Part shown: piece by piece, positions 33,002 to 41,227 of the stretch
Layout of the letters: each line of letters starts with the position of its first letter
How positions within the stretch are numbered: the first letter of the stretch is position 1
Source: Treponema sp.
GTDB lineage: Bacteria > Spirochaetota > Spirochaetia > Treponematales > Treponemataceae
Reading direction: 5' to 3'
NCBI GenBank assembly: GCA_016297405.1
Contig: JAEDGP010000004.1
Location: forward strand, 1-56,264
Length of the DNA stretch: 56,264 bases
Program-made: the position numbers and the translations under genes
The notes under the pieces: model-generated
What the model saw: only the letters and a program-made list of their open reading frames with translations
What the model was told of the DNA's origin: nothing
Database searches by the model: none

Positions 33002-34428
33002 TGCTTTTTTCTTCAATTGTTTTCCTTTTTGTTTTTCTGCCTCTTGTTCTTCTCTTTTATTATATTCTGCCAAAGAAATTCAGAAATTATGAACTTCTGT
33101 TTTTCAGCTTTGTTTTTTATGCTTGGGGCGAACCAAAGGCATTCTTCGTAATGCTTGCTATTGTTTTTATAAATTATGTCTTTGCAATTGCCATAGAATG
33201 CAGAAAGGATTCTGTTGCCGTCAATAAAATTCTTCTTGCTGTCTGCATTGCCCTTAATCTTGGTACATTGTTCTATTTTAAGTATTTGGATTTTGCTATT
33301 TCCATTGTAAATAAAGTCATGCGAAGGGATATTCCATTTTATCATATTGCTTTGCCTATTGGAATTTCATTCTTTATTTTTCAGGCTTTGTCATACACTG
33401 TTGATGTTTTCAGAAAGCAGTGTGCAGCCCAAAAAAATCCACTTAAACTTGCTCTTTATGTAAGTCTTTTTCCACAGCTTATAGCAGGTCCAATTGTCAA
33501 ATATCATGATGTGGCAGACCAGATAGACAATCGTTGTGTCTCGTTGGAATCTTTTTACAGCGGAATAAAAAGATTCATCTATGGATTGGCAAAAAAGGTT
33601 CTCATAGCAAATTCCACTGCTTATATTGCTGATAATGTTTTCAATAACTATGAACTTGTTTCCACAGGCTCTTTATGGATAGGCATTATTTGCTATAGCC
33701 TTCAGATTTACTACGACTTTTCAGGATATTCGGACATGGCTATTGGTCTTGGAAAAATGTTCGGATTTGATTTCCTTGAAAATTTCAACTATCCATACAT
33801 TTCTTCTTCAATTACAGAGTTCTGGAGAAGATGGCATATTTCCCTTTCCACATGGTTTAAGGAATATGTATACATTCCTCTTGGTGGCAATAGGGTTTCA
33901 AAGTTGAGGAATGTATTCAATGTTTTTGTTGTTTTCCTTTTGACTGGTGTTTGGCATGGTGCTGCAAATGTCTTTATTGCATGGGGATTGTGGCATGGAA
34001 TTTTAAACATTCTTGAAAAGCTGACAGGATTCAACAAAAAGTCAGAGAATAAAATTGTGCTGGTGATTCAGCATGTATACACTCTTTTTGCGGTACTCAT
34101 CGGATGGGTTTTCTTCAGGTCTTCATCAATGAAATCAGGTGTCAAATACATTCTTGGAATGCTTGGTCTTGGAAAGAATGTAGTTGCCTATAAAGTAGGA
34201 TATTTTGTTTCTGGAATGTCCATTATGTGGATATTGATAGGTATGGTTCTTTCATTGCCACTATATAAATTGATTTTCGGAAAAACTGATGAGTTGAAGT
34301 CAAAAAATAATAAACTTTCCATTGCCCTTGATGTTATGGAAGTTGTTTATCTTTTGTCTCTCTTTGTTTTGTGCGTTTCGGCTCTTGCAGGAAGCACATA
34401 TAATCCATTTATATATTTCAGGTTTTAA
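33001..34428 (+). CDS. MBOAT-family membrane O-acyltransferase (AlgI-like)
   Basis: This 475-residue polytopic protein shows FVFYAWGEPKAFF, HIALPIGISFFIFQALSYTV, SLFPQLIAGPIVKYHD, YYDFSGYSDMAIGLGKMFGF, EFWRRWHISLSTWFKEYVYI and the catalytic histidines in LTGVWHGAANVFIAWG and LWHGILN. It follows the AlgX-like gene in TAATG overlap. It is of standard AlgI length and probably channels acetyl or another acyl group through the membrane to that partner. It is more divergent from the 28062-29597 MBOAT than a recent duplication would give, so the two modules may acylate different positions. Confidence 0.92.
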   Translation: MLFSSIVFLFVFLPLVLLFYYILPKKFRNYELLFFSFVFYAWGEPKAFFVMLAIVFINYVFAIAIECRKDSVAVNKILLAVCIALNLGTLFYFKYLDFAISIVNKVMRRDIPFYHIALPIGISFFIFQALSYTVDVFRKQCAAQKNPLKLALYVSLFPQLIAGPIVKYHDVADQIDNRCVSLESFYSGIKRFIYGLAKKVLIANSTAYIADNVFNNYELVSTGSLWIGIICYSLQIYYDFSGYSDMAIGLGKMFGFDFLENFNYPYISSSITEFWRRWHISLSTWFKEYVYIPLGGNRVSKLRNVFNVFVVFLLTGVWHGAANVFIAWGLWHGILNILEKLTGFNKKSENKIVLVIQHVYTLFAVLIGWVFFRSSSMKSGVKYILGMLGLGKNVVAYKVGYFVSGMSIMWILIGMVLSLPLYKLIFGKTDELKSKNNKLSIALDVMEVVYLLSLFVLCVSALAGSTYNPFIYFRF

Positions 34429-34445
34429 GATTTTGAATGTAAATC

Positions 34446-34472
34446 TTAAAAAATTGCAATTTTTTAAATTGC
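34446..34472. repeat. 22-bp perfect palindrome with an overlapping alternative hairpin
   Basis: 34446-34467 is a perfect palindrome centred on GC (TTAAAAAATTGC and its complement). GCAATTT (34456-34462) can instead pair with AAATTGC (34466-34472). The two structures are mutually exclusive. It lies in the 70-base gap between an MBOAT gene and the ABC flippase gene and may be an operator or weak terminator. Confidence 0.5.
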
Positions 34473-34498
34473 CTAAAATTTCTGGCTAGAGGCTTAGT

Positions 34499-36277
34499 AT
34501 GAATAAATTGAAGAAACTATTGCAGGAAATGCTCTATCTTATGACTAATAAGCAGCGTGTGATTTCGCTGTTTATGTTTGGACTTACTTTTTTCAGTGCA
34601 ATTTTTGAATGTATTGGTGTTTCTGCTGTCATTCCTTTGATCAGCGTTATTCAGAACAGGGATAACATTTACACAAATAAATGGCTTTCCATTATTCCTG
34701 GTATTGAAAAATTTTCATACAACCAGATTGTCCTTGGTCTGTGCAGTTTTGTTGTTCTTGTATACATCATTAAGAATATTTTCTTCATTTTCCTCTCATG
34801 GATGCAGATAAAGTTTTCTTGCAAGATGCAGCGTGAACTTGGAATTACAGTTCTTAAGGCATACATGAAGTATGGATATTCTTACTTTGTTAAGCACAAT
34901 ATCGGTTTTCTTGCCAGGGGAATTTCAACGGACGTAATTAATTTCTATAGCGTTCTTGTTACGACTTTTGGCTGTTTCAGTGATATTATTCTTTGTGTTC
35001 TCCTTTGTGTACTTCTTATAGTTACAGACTGGCAGATGACTTGTGCCGTTGCCATTGCTGCTGTTATTTGTATTCTTCTCATGTTCCTTGTATTCAGGAA
35101 AAGCATGAAAAAAGTTGCTCTTCTTATCAGAGCCATTGAAGAAAAAATCGGTCTTAATCAGACTCAGATTTTCTACGGAATTAAGGATCTCATGGTTTTA
35201 AGAAAGCAGGAATTCTTTGTAAGGGAATTTTCGGAATACAGAATCAAGCATCAAAGTTATCTTGAAAAGCAGGGTATAGGAACAACTTCACCTGTAAGAG
35301 TTATTGAAGCAATTTTCATAAGCATCATTATGTTTACAATTGGAATTAAGTCTCTAGGTGTTGAAAATTCCGCAGACTTTGTTTCTAAACTTGCAGCTTT
35401 TGCTTTGGGTTCTTTCCGTATTCTTCCTGCCATTGGTAGAATTTCATCTTCCATGAACAGCATTTTAAGCCGTATTCCTTCCATTCATGCTTTGTATGAA
35501 ACAGTTGAGGAGGCAAGAAAGTACAGTGAAACTCATCCGGAAAATGATTACGAAAAGAAGGAAACATACAAGATTGAAGGAGATCCATTTAAGAGTGAAC
35601 TGAGCCTTGAGAATGTTACCTTCCGCTATAATCCAGATGCAGATTACATTTTCAAAAATCTTAACCTGAAAATCAAGAAGGGAAGTTCCATTGCAATCAT
35701 CGGTCAAAGTGGCGCTGGTAAATCCACCCTTGTTGACATTCTTCTTGGACTTCTTGTTCCGGAGGAAGGCCAGGTGTGCCTTGATGGTGTTAACATCACC
35801 CAGATTCCAGAAACTTGGGCAAAAACCGTAGGCTATATTCCTCAGTCTGTTTTCCTTACAGATTCTTCCATTAAAGTCAACATTGCTTTTGGCGTTTATG
35901 AAAAACAAATAGATGAAGATAGGGTAAGGGCTGTCATTAAGCAGGCTGAACTTGAAGATTTTGTAAATTCCCTTCCTGAAGGAATAAATACTTTTGTCGG
36001 GGACAGAGGTGTTCGTTTGTCCGGTGGACAGCGCCAGAGGATTGCCATTGCCCGTGCCCTTTATCATAATCCTCAGATTATGGTTCTTGATGAAGCCACA
36101 AGTGCACTTGATAACGAAACGGAAACAGCAATCATGGATGCCATAAATTCATTGCAGGGTCAGGTTACACTTATTATTGTTGCACACCGTCTTTCCACCG
36201 TTAAAAAGTGCGACATAATCTATGAGGTAAGTGACAGGGGTCTTGTTGAAAGAAACAAGGAAGATGTGATTAATTGA
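34499..36277 (+). CDS. ABC flippase for lipid-linked oligosaccharide (PglK/MsbA-like)
   Basis: This 592-residue half-transporter has six membrane segments (residues about 20-320) and a C-terminal ATPase. Walker A is GQSGAGKST (402-410), the signature LSGGQRQR starts at 507, Walker B is VLDEAT (529-534) and the switch histidine lies in VAHRLSTV. Homodimers of this type flip undecaprenyl-diphosphate oligosaccharides (PglK/WlaB) or lipid A (MsbA). Placement in a glycan locus favours the oligosaccharide role. AGAGG precedes ATG. Because a Wzm/Wzt exporter is also present, two glycans or two export steps seem to be encoded. It ends before an AT-rich hairpin terminator. Confidence 0.85.
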   Translation: MNKLKKLLQEMLYLMTNKQRVISLFMFGLTFFSAIFECIGVSAVIPLISVIQNRDNIYTNKWLSIIPGIEKFSYNQIVLGLCSFVVLVYIIKNIFFIFLSWMQIKFSCKMQRELGITVLKAYMKYGYSYFVKHNIGFLARGISTDVINFYSVLVTTFGCFSDIILCVLLCVLLIVTDWQMTCAVAIAAVICILLMFLVFRKSMKKVALLIRAIEEKIGLNQTQIFYGIKDLMVLRKQEFFVREFSEYRIKHQSYLEKQGIGTTSPVRVIEAIFISIIMFTIGIKSLGVENSADFVSKLAAFALGSFRILPAIGRISSSMNSILSRIPSIHALYETVEEARKYSETHPENDYEKKETYKIEGDPFKSELSLENVTFRYNPDADYIFKNLNLKIKKGSSIAIIGQSGAGKSTLVDILLGLLVPEEGQVCLDGVNITQIPETWAKTVGYIPQSVFLTDSSIKVNIAFGVYEKQIDEDRVRAVIKQAELEDFVNSLPEGINTFVGDRGVRLSGGQRQRIAIARALYHNPQIMVLDEATSALDNETETAIMDAINSLQGQVTLIIVAHRLSTVKKCDIIYEVSDRGLVERNKEDVIN

Positions 36278-36291
36278 CTATAATTAATATT

Positions 36292-36320
36292 ACTATATAT
36301 ATATATATATAGTTTTTCTT
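36292..36320 (+). terminator. AT-rich hairpin built on a (TA)9 repeat, followed by a T run
   Basis: 36292-36313 reads AC, nine TA dinucleotides, GT: a perfect 22-bp palindrome closed by two C-G/A-T pairs and followed by TTTTT. It should terminate the ABC flippase transcript. A pure dinucleotide run of this length is also a candidate for slippage. Confidence 0.6.
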
Positions 36321-36321
36321 C

Positions 36322-36350
36322 TTGCATGGTTTAAGATTTTAATTTATAAT
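36322..36350 (+). promoter_or_regulatory. Promoter of the rfbG-to-GT2 operon
   Basis: TTGCAT (36322-36327) and TATAAT (36345-36350) are spaced by 17 bases. Expected transcription start is about 36357, some 24 bases before ATG 36381. Confidence 0.6.
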
Positions 36351-36380
36351 TGTTAAAAAAAATTAATGTGGATGTTTTAT

Positions 36381-37448
36381 ATGCTTGATTTAAGTAGTTA
36401 TAAGGGAAAAAGAGTGTTATTGACCGGTCACACAGGGTTCAAGGGAAGCTGGATGAGCAAAATTCTTCAGTTATCGGGAGCCGAAGTTGTGGGATATTCC
36501 CTTTGTGCACCTACGGATCCAAATCTTTTTGAACTTTGCCGCCTGTCGGATGGAATGAAATCAGTGCTTGGCGACATTCGCGATCTTGAAAAACTAAAAA
36601 AAGTGTTTGAAGAATTCCAGCCGGAAATTGTAATCCATATGGCAGCTCAGCCGATTGTAAGGGAAAGCTATAAGAATCCTGTCCATACCTATGAAGCCAA
36701 TGTCATGGGAACTGTGAATGTCCTTGAATGCGTCCGACTTAACAAATGCGTAAAATCCTTTTTGAATGTAACAACGGATAAGGTGTACCTTAACAGGGAA
36801 TGGCAGTGGGGGTACAGGGAAAACGAAGAACTTAATGGTTACGATCCATATTCAAATTCCAAATCCTGCAGTGAACTGGTTACTTCAAGCTACAAGAATT
36901 CATTTTTCGGCAATGAAGAAAGTCCTGCCATTACAACCTGCCGTGCAGGCAATGTAATTGGTGGCGGTGACTTTGCAAGCGACAGAATCATTCCCGATTG
37001 TATCAGGGCTGTTTCAAAGAATGAAAAAATCATGGTAAGAAACCCCTATTCAACACGTCCGTACCAGCATGTTCTGGAGCCGGTTGTGGCATACCTTATG
37101 ATTGCCATGGCTCAGTACAAGGATAAAAAATATGCAGGGTGCTACAATATAGGTCCGGATGAAACCGACTGCTGGACTACCGGAAATCTTGTGGACATGT
37201 TCTGCAAAAAATGGAATGAAGTTTCATCAACAAGGGCGGAATGGGAAAACAAAAGCGATGGTGGTCCCCATGAAGCCAATTTTCTTAAGCTTGACTGTTC
37301 TAAGGTAAAATCAATTTTTGGATGGAAGCCTGTGTGGAACGTGGAAAAAGCAATGGAAAAAATAGTTGAATGGTCTGACTGCTATCTTAGGGGAGGCGAT
37401 GTTTCTGCCTGTATGGAAAAGCAGATAAAAGAATATCTTGGTGACTAG
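36381..37448 (+). CDS. rfbG: CDP-glucose 4,6-dehydratase
   Basis: This 355-residue extended SDR enzyme converts CDP-glucose to CDP-4-keto-6-deoxyglucose, the entry point for CDP-linked 3,6-dideoxyhexoses. The NAD-binding loop is LTGHTGFKGSWM, a form characteristic of this enzyme, and the catalytic motif is YDPYSNSKSCSEL (Tyr-x-x-x-Lys). The GNVIGGGDFASDRIIPD and RPYQHVLEPVVAYL blocks match RfbG. An in-frame ATG at 36366 adds five codons with no ribosome site; GTGGA upstream of 36381 supports that later start. rfbF and rfbH follow, giving a complete three-step set. Confidence 0.94.
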   Translation: MLDLSSYKGKRVLLTGHTGFKGSWMSKILQLSGAEVVGYSLCAPTDPNLFELCRLSDGMKSVLGDIRDLEKLKKVFEEFQPEIVIHMAAQPIVRESYKNPVHTYEANVMGTVNVLECVRLNKCVKSFLNVTTDKVYLNREWQWGYRENEELNGYDPYSNSKSCSELVTSSYKNSFFGNEESPAITTCRAGNVIGGGDFASDRIIPDCIRAVSKNEKIMVRNPYSTRPYQHVLEPVVAYLMIAMAQYKDKKYAGCYNIGPDETDCWTTGNLVDMFCKKWNEVSSTRAEWENKSDGGPHEANFLKLDCSKVKSIFGWKPVWNVEKAMEKIVEWSDCYLRGGDVSACMEKQIKEYLGD

Positions 37449-37462
37449 ACTGGAGATTGATT

Positions 37463-38236
37463 ATGAAAGTAGTATTGCTTGCCGGTGGGAAGGGAACCCG
37501 CATAAGTGAAGAAAGTGTTCATAGGCCTAAACCTATGGTTGGCATTGGCGGCATGCCAATTTTGTGGCATATCATGAAGGAATACAGTTACTATGGGTTC
37601 AATGAATTCATTATCTGTGCCGGATACAAGCAGAGTTACATTAAGCAGTGGTTCAATGAATATTTTGTAAGTCAAAGCGATGTTACCTTTGATTTTACCA
37701 ATGGCAATAAGATAATAACCCACGAAAGCCATGTTGAACCATGGAAGGTTACTGTAGTCGATACCGGCTATGATACTTTGACGGGAGGCCGTGTAAAGCG
37801 CATCCAGAAATATATCGGAGATGAACCTTTCATGCTTACTTATGGCGATGCTGTCTGCGATGTTGATATTTCCAAGCTTGTGGAATTCCATAAGTCAAAT
37901 GGTAAAATTGCAACCATTACATCTGTAATTCAAAAGCAGGAAAAGGGAATTCTTGACATAAACGATTTTGGAATTGTTCGTTCTTTCCGTGAAAAAAAAG
38001 CTTGTGATGGGGCCCCTATAAATGCAGGATATATGGTTCTTGACTCGAGGGTCTTTGAGTATCTGCATGATGACAGGGATATTTTTGAAAAAAATGTGCT
38101 TGAAAAATTAAGTGACGAAGGGCAGCTCATGAGTTACCGCCATGAAGGATTCTGGCAGTGTATGGACAGCATGAGGGAAAAGGAAATCCTTACAAAACTT
38201 TGGGAAAGCGGCAAGGCTCCTTGGAAAAAGTGGTAA
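37463..38236 (+). CDS. rfbF: Glucose-1-phosphate cytidylyltransferase
   Basis: This 257-residue cytoplasmic nucleotidyltransferase makes CDP-glucose from CTP and glucose 1-phosphate. It starts MKVVLLAGGKGTRISEES, with PKPMVGIGGMPILWHIM, GYKQSYIKQWF, LTYGDAVCDVDI and FWQCMDSMREKE, all standard for RfbF. GGAG at 37452-37455 is placed 7 bases before ATG 37463; an in-frame TTG at 37457 is too close to it. It provides the substrate for RfbG encoded just upstream. Confidence 0.95.
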   Translation: MKVVLLAGGKGTRISEESVHRPKPMVGIGGMPILWHIMKEYSYYGFNEFIICAGYKQSYIKQWFNEYFVSQSDVTFDFTNGNKIITHESHVEPWKVTVVDTGYDTLTGGRVKRIQKYIGDEPFMLTYGDAVCDVDISKLVEFHKSNGKIATITSVIQKQEKGILDINDFGIVRSFREKKACDGAPINAGYMVLDSRVFEYLHDDRDIFEKNVLEKLSDEGQLMSYRHEGFWQCMDSMREKEILTKLWESGKAPWKKW

Positions 38237-38275
38237 AGTAGTTTATTGATTTCTTTTAGTTGATAGGAAAGCAGT

Positions 38276-39604
38276 ATGTTTGAAGACAAAGCACAGGAAG
38301 ATGCAAAATTAGAAATTCTTGAAGATGTAAAAGCATATTATAAAAAATACATGGTAAAGGGTGAATACAAGGACGGAGACCGCATCAGTTATGCAAGCCG
38401 TGTATTTGATGAAAAGGAAATGATGAATCTTGCAGATTCCATGCTGGAATTCTGGCTTACAAGCGGCCGCTATACAGACCAGTTTGAAAAGCAGCTTGGT
38501 GAATATCTGGGCACGCCTTTTGTTTCTCTTGTAAACTCAGGTTCTTCTGCAAATCTTTGCGCTTTCATGGCCCTGTCATCTCCACTTTTAAAAGAGCGTC
38601 AGGTTAAGCGTGGTGATGAAGTCATTACCGTTGCCTGCGGATTTCCTACTACAGTAACTCCAATTCTTCAATATGGTGCCGTTCCTGTATTTGTTGATGT
38701 AACGATTCCCCAGTACAATATTGACGTAACCCAGCTGGAAGCAGCTCTTAGCCCAAAAACAAAGGCTGTGATGATTGCCCATACCCTTGGAAATCCTTTT
38801 GATTTAAAGGCTGTAAAAGAATTCTGTACTAAGCATAACCTTTGGCTTGTGGAAGATAACTGCGATGCCCTTGGTTCTGAATATACGCTTGATGGCAAAA
38901 CCTATAAGACTGGAACTGTAGGCGACATTGGAACTTCTAGTTTCTATCCGCCACATCATATGACAATGGGGGAAGGCGGTGCAGTTTATACGCGTGATCC
39001 GCTCCTTCATAAAATCATACGCTCTTTCCGTGACTGGGGACGCGACTGCATTTGTCCTTCAGGAAAGGACGGTGTCTGCAATCATCGCTTTGACAGGCAG
39101 TTTGGAACCCTTCCTCTTGGCTATGACCATAAATATACATACAGTCACTTTGGCTACAATCTTAAGGCAACTGATCTTCAGGCTTCCATTGGCTGTGCCC
39201 AGCTTGAAAAATTCCCTTCTTTTGTTGAACGCCGCAGGTATAATTTTGACCGTCTGCACAAGGCTCTTGAATGTGTTCAGGATAAATTGATTCTTCCTGA
39301 ACCGGTTGCAAATTCAAATCCAAGCTGGTTTGGCTTCCTCATTACATGCAAGGAAGGTGTTGACCGTACGGAACTTGTAAAGAAAATTGAAGCTGCAAAT
39401 ATCCAGACTCGTGCTCTCTTTGCCGGAAACCTTACTCGTCATCCTTGCTTTGACCAGATTCGTGGAACTGATGCCTACCGCGTGGTTGGCGACCTTAAAA
39501 CAACTGATCAGATTATGAAGGATACATTCTGGGTTGGCGTATACCCTGGAATGACAGATGCCATGATCGACAGAATGGCAAAGGTAATCAAGGAAAGTTT
39601 GTAA
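38276..39604 (+). CDS. rfbH: CDP-6-deoxy-4-ketoglucose 3-dehydrase (E1)
   Basis: This 442-residue PMP-dependent, [2Fe-2S] enzyme of the DegT/AHBA aminotransferase fold removes the C3 hydroxyl. The loop FYPPHHMTMGEGG (from residue 223) has histidine where aminotransferases have the PLP lysine, the diagnostic change for E1. Cysteines around CICPSGKDGVCNHRFD fit the iron-sulfur site. AGGAAAG precedes the ATG. No separate E3-type reductase (RfbI/AscD) is encoded nearby, so electrons must come from a reductase elsewhere. Confidence 0.94.
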   Translation: MFEDKAQEDAKLEILEDVKAYYKKYMVKGEYKDGDRISYASRVFDEKEMMNLADSMLEFWLTSGRYTDQFEKQLGEYLGTPFVSLVNSGSSANLCAFMALSSPLLKERQVKRGDEVITVACGFPTTVTPILQYGAVPVFVDVTIPQYNIDVTQLEAALSPKTKAVMIAHTLGNPFDLKAVKEFCTKHNLWLVEDNCDALGSEYTLDGKTYKTGTVGDIGTSSFYPPHHMTMGEGGAVYTRDPLLHKIIRSFRDWGRDCICPSGKDGVCNHRFDRQFGTLPLGYDHKYTYSHFGYNLKATDLQASIGCAQLEKFPSFVERRRYNFDRLHKALECVQDKLILPEPVANSNPSWFGFLITCKEGVDRTELVKKIEAANIQTRALFAGNLTRHPCFDQIRGTDAYRVVGDLKTTDQIMKDTFWVGVYPGMTDAMIDRMAKVIKESL

Positions 39605-39605
39605 T

Positions 39606-41216
39606 ATGGGTGGCATTCGTTTGTTGGATTGTACCCTCCGTGATGGCGGGTATATCAATGACTGGGAATTTGGACGCAATAATCTCCTTAGCGTTTACGA
39701 AAGACTTGTTTGCAGCGGTGTTGAAATCATCGAGGTTGGATTCATAAACGATTCAAGACCTTTCGACATCAACCGTTCGATTTTTCCGGACACTGAATCC
39801 ATAGGAAAGATTTTTTCGCCGGTCACAAAGAAAGCTCCCATGACAGTCGGAATGATTGACTATGGAACTTGTCGCCTTGAAAACATTCAGGATGCAAAGG
39901 ATTCCTGGATCGAAGGTATCCGTGTTATCTTTAAAAAGCATCTGATGAAGGAAGCCCTTGACTTCTGTGCTGAAGTCAAGAAAAAGGGATATAAGGTTTT
40001 TGCCCAGCTTGTTTCAATCACAAGTTATACGGACGAAGATTTGCTTAAGGTAATTGAACTTGTAAACCATGTTGAACCTTATGCTGTTTCCATGGTTGAC
40101 ACTTATGGCCTTTTGACTCCTTCCGATTTACTTCACTACTATGACATACTTGATAAGGGCGTAAATACTTCAATTGAGTTTGGTTATCATGCCCATAATA
40201 ATGTTCAGCTGGCATATGCAAATGCTTTGACCTTCATTCAGAAGAAAACGGAAAGGGACATTGTTGTTGATGGAACTCTTTATGGCATGGGAAAGTGTGC
40301 AGGTAACGACCCTATAGAACTTGTTGCAGACTTTATGAATTCAAGAATGGGAACTTCCTATGATGTTGACCAGATGCTTGAGTGCATAGAAGAAAGCATC
40401 GCCGACATATATAAAAAATTTCCTTGGGATTATAAAACTTTTTTCTATCTTTCTGCAAAAAATAGATGTCACCCAAATTATGTTTCATATCTGCAGGACA
40501 AACTGAATCTTAGTGTCACTGATCTTGACAGACTGCTTTCAGAAATTCAGCCGGAAGATAATAAGCTTCTATACAAAAAAGAAATCGCTTCCAATTTATA
40601 CGGTGACTATTTGGGCCGAATAATGGTAAATGATGAATGCATAAAAAAACTATCGCTTGAACTTCTGGATAACGAAATTCTTCTCATTGGCCCTGGCAAA
40701 AATATTAATCTTCAGAATGACAAGGTTCAGTCTTTTGTTGAACAAAAAAAGCCGATCGTAATTTCAATCAATTACATTCCGGATAATGTTGATGCAGATT
40801 TTCTGTTTGTCACAAATCCAGCAAGGTATCTTCAGATGACGGAAAAGCTTCTTGTAAATAAGGACTTGAATTTGAAGATAATTGCAACTTCAAATGTGAC
40901 CGCAAGATCAAAGAAATTTGATTATGTAGTTAACAGGGAACCATTGCTTGAACGTGATGAGCAGATTATCGACAATTCATTCCTTATGCTTTTAAAAGTA
41001 TTGAAGGCCGCCGGTGTAAAGAAAGTCAGCTGTGCAGGGCTTGATGGATATTCTGACAGGGAAGGAAATTATTTTGATCCAAAAATGGAATACAGTTTTG
41101 TAAAGGCTGAATCTGCAAGAATGAACAGGCACATAAAAAATGTGGTTGCCCAGATGCGTAAGGATATGAAGATTGAATTTGTAACTTATTCGCATTATGA
41201 AGAAAATGAGGATTAG
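39606..41216 (+). CDS. DRE-TIM aldolase-domain protein with an extra C-terminal domain
   Basis: This 536-residue protein has an N-terminal HMG-CoA-lyase-like barrel (residues 1-290) with RLLDCTLRDGGY (5-16) and the metal motif GYHAHNNVQ (His195, His197), as in 4-hydroxy-2-oxovalerate aldolase DmpG. After about 330 comes a Rossmann-like domain, ILLIGPGKNI then KKPIVISINYIPDNVD and LKIIATSN, whose family I do not recognise with certainty. It starts one base after the rfbH stop and is followed by a thiamine-diphosphate enzyme, so it probably makes or splits a 2-oxo acid used by that enzyme. The true substrate is open. Confidence 0.8.
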   Translation: MGGIRLLDCTLRDGGYINDWEFGRNNLLSVYERLVCSGVEIIEVGFINDSRPFDINRSIFPDTESIGKIFSPVTKKAPMTVGMIDYGTCRLENIQDAKDSWIEGIRVIFKKHLMKEALDFCAEVKKKGYKVFAQLVSITSYTDEDLLKVIELVNHVEPYAVSMVDTYGLLTPSDLLHYYDILDKGVNTSIEFGYHAHNNVQLAYANALTFIQKKTERDIVVDGTLYGMGKCAGNDPIELVADFMNSRMGTSYDVDQMLECIEESIADIYKKFPWDYKTFFYLSAKNRCHPNYVSYLQDKLNLSVTDLDRLLSEIQPEDNKLLYKKEIASNLYGDYLGRIMVNDECIKKLSLELLDNEILLIGPGKNINLQNDKVQSFVEQKKPIVISINYIPDNVDADFLFVTNPARYLQMTEKLLVNKDLNLKIIATSNVTARSKKFDYVVNREPLLERDEQIIDNSFLMLLKVLKAAGVKKVSCAGLDGYSDREGNYFDPKMEYSFVKAESARMNRHIKNVVAQMRKDMKIEFVTYSHYEENED

Positions 41217-41227
41217 GGGACTAAAAA

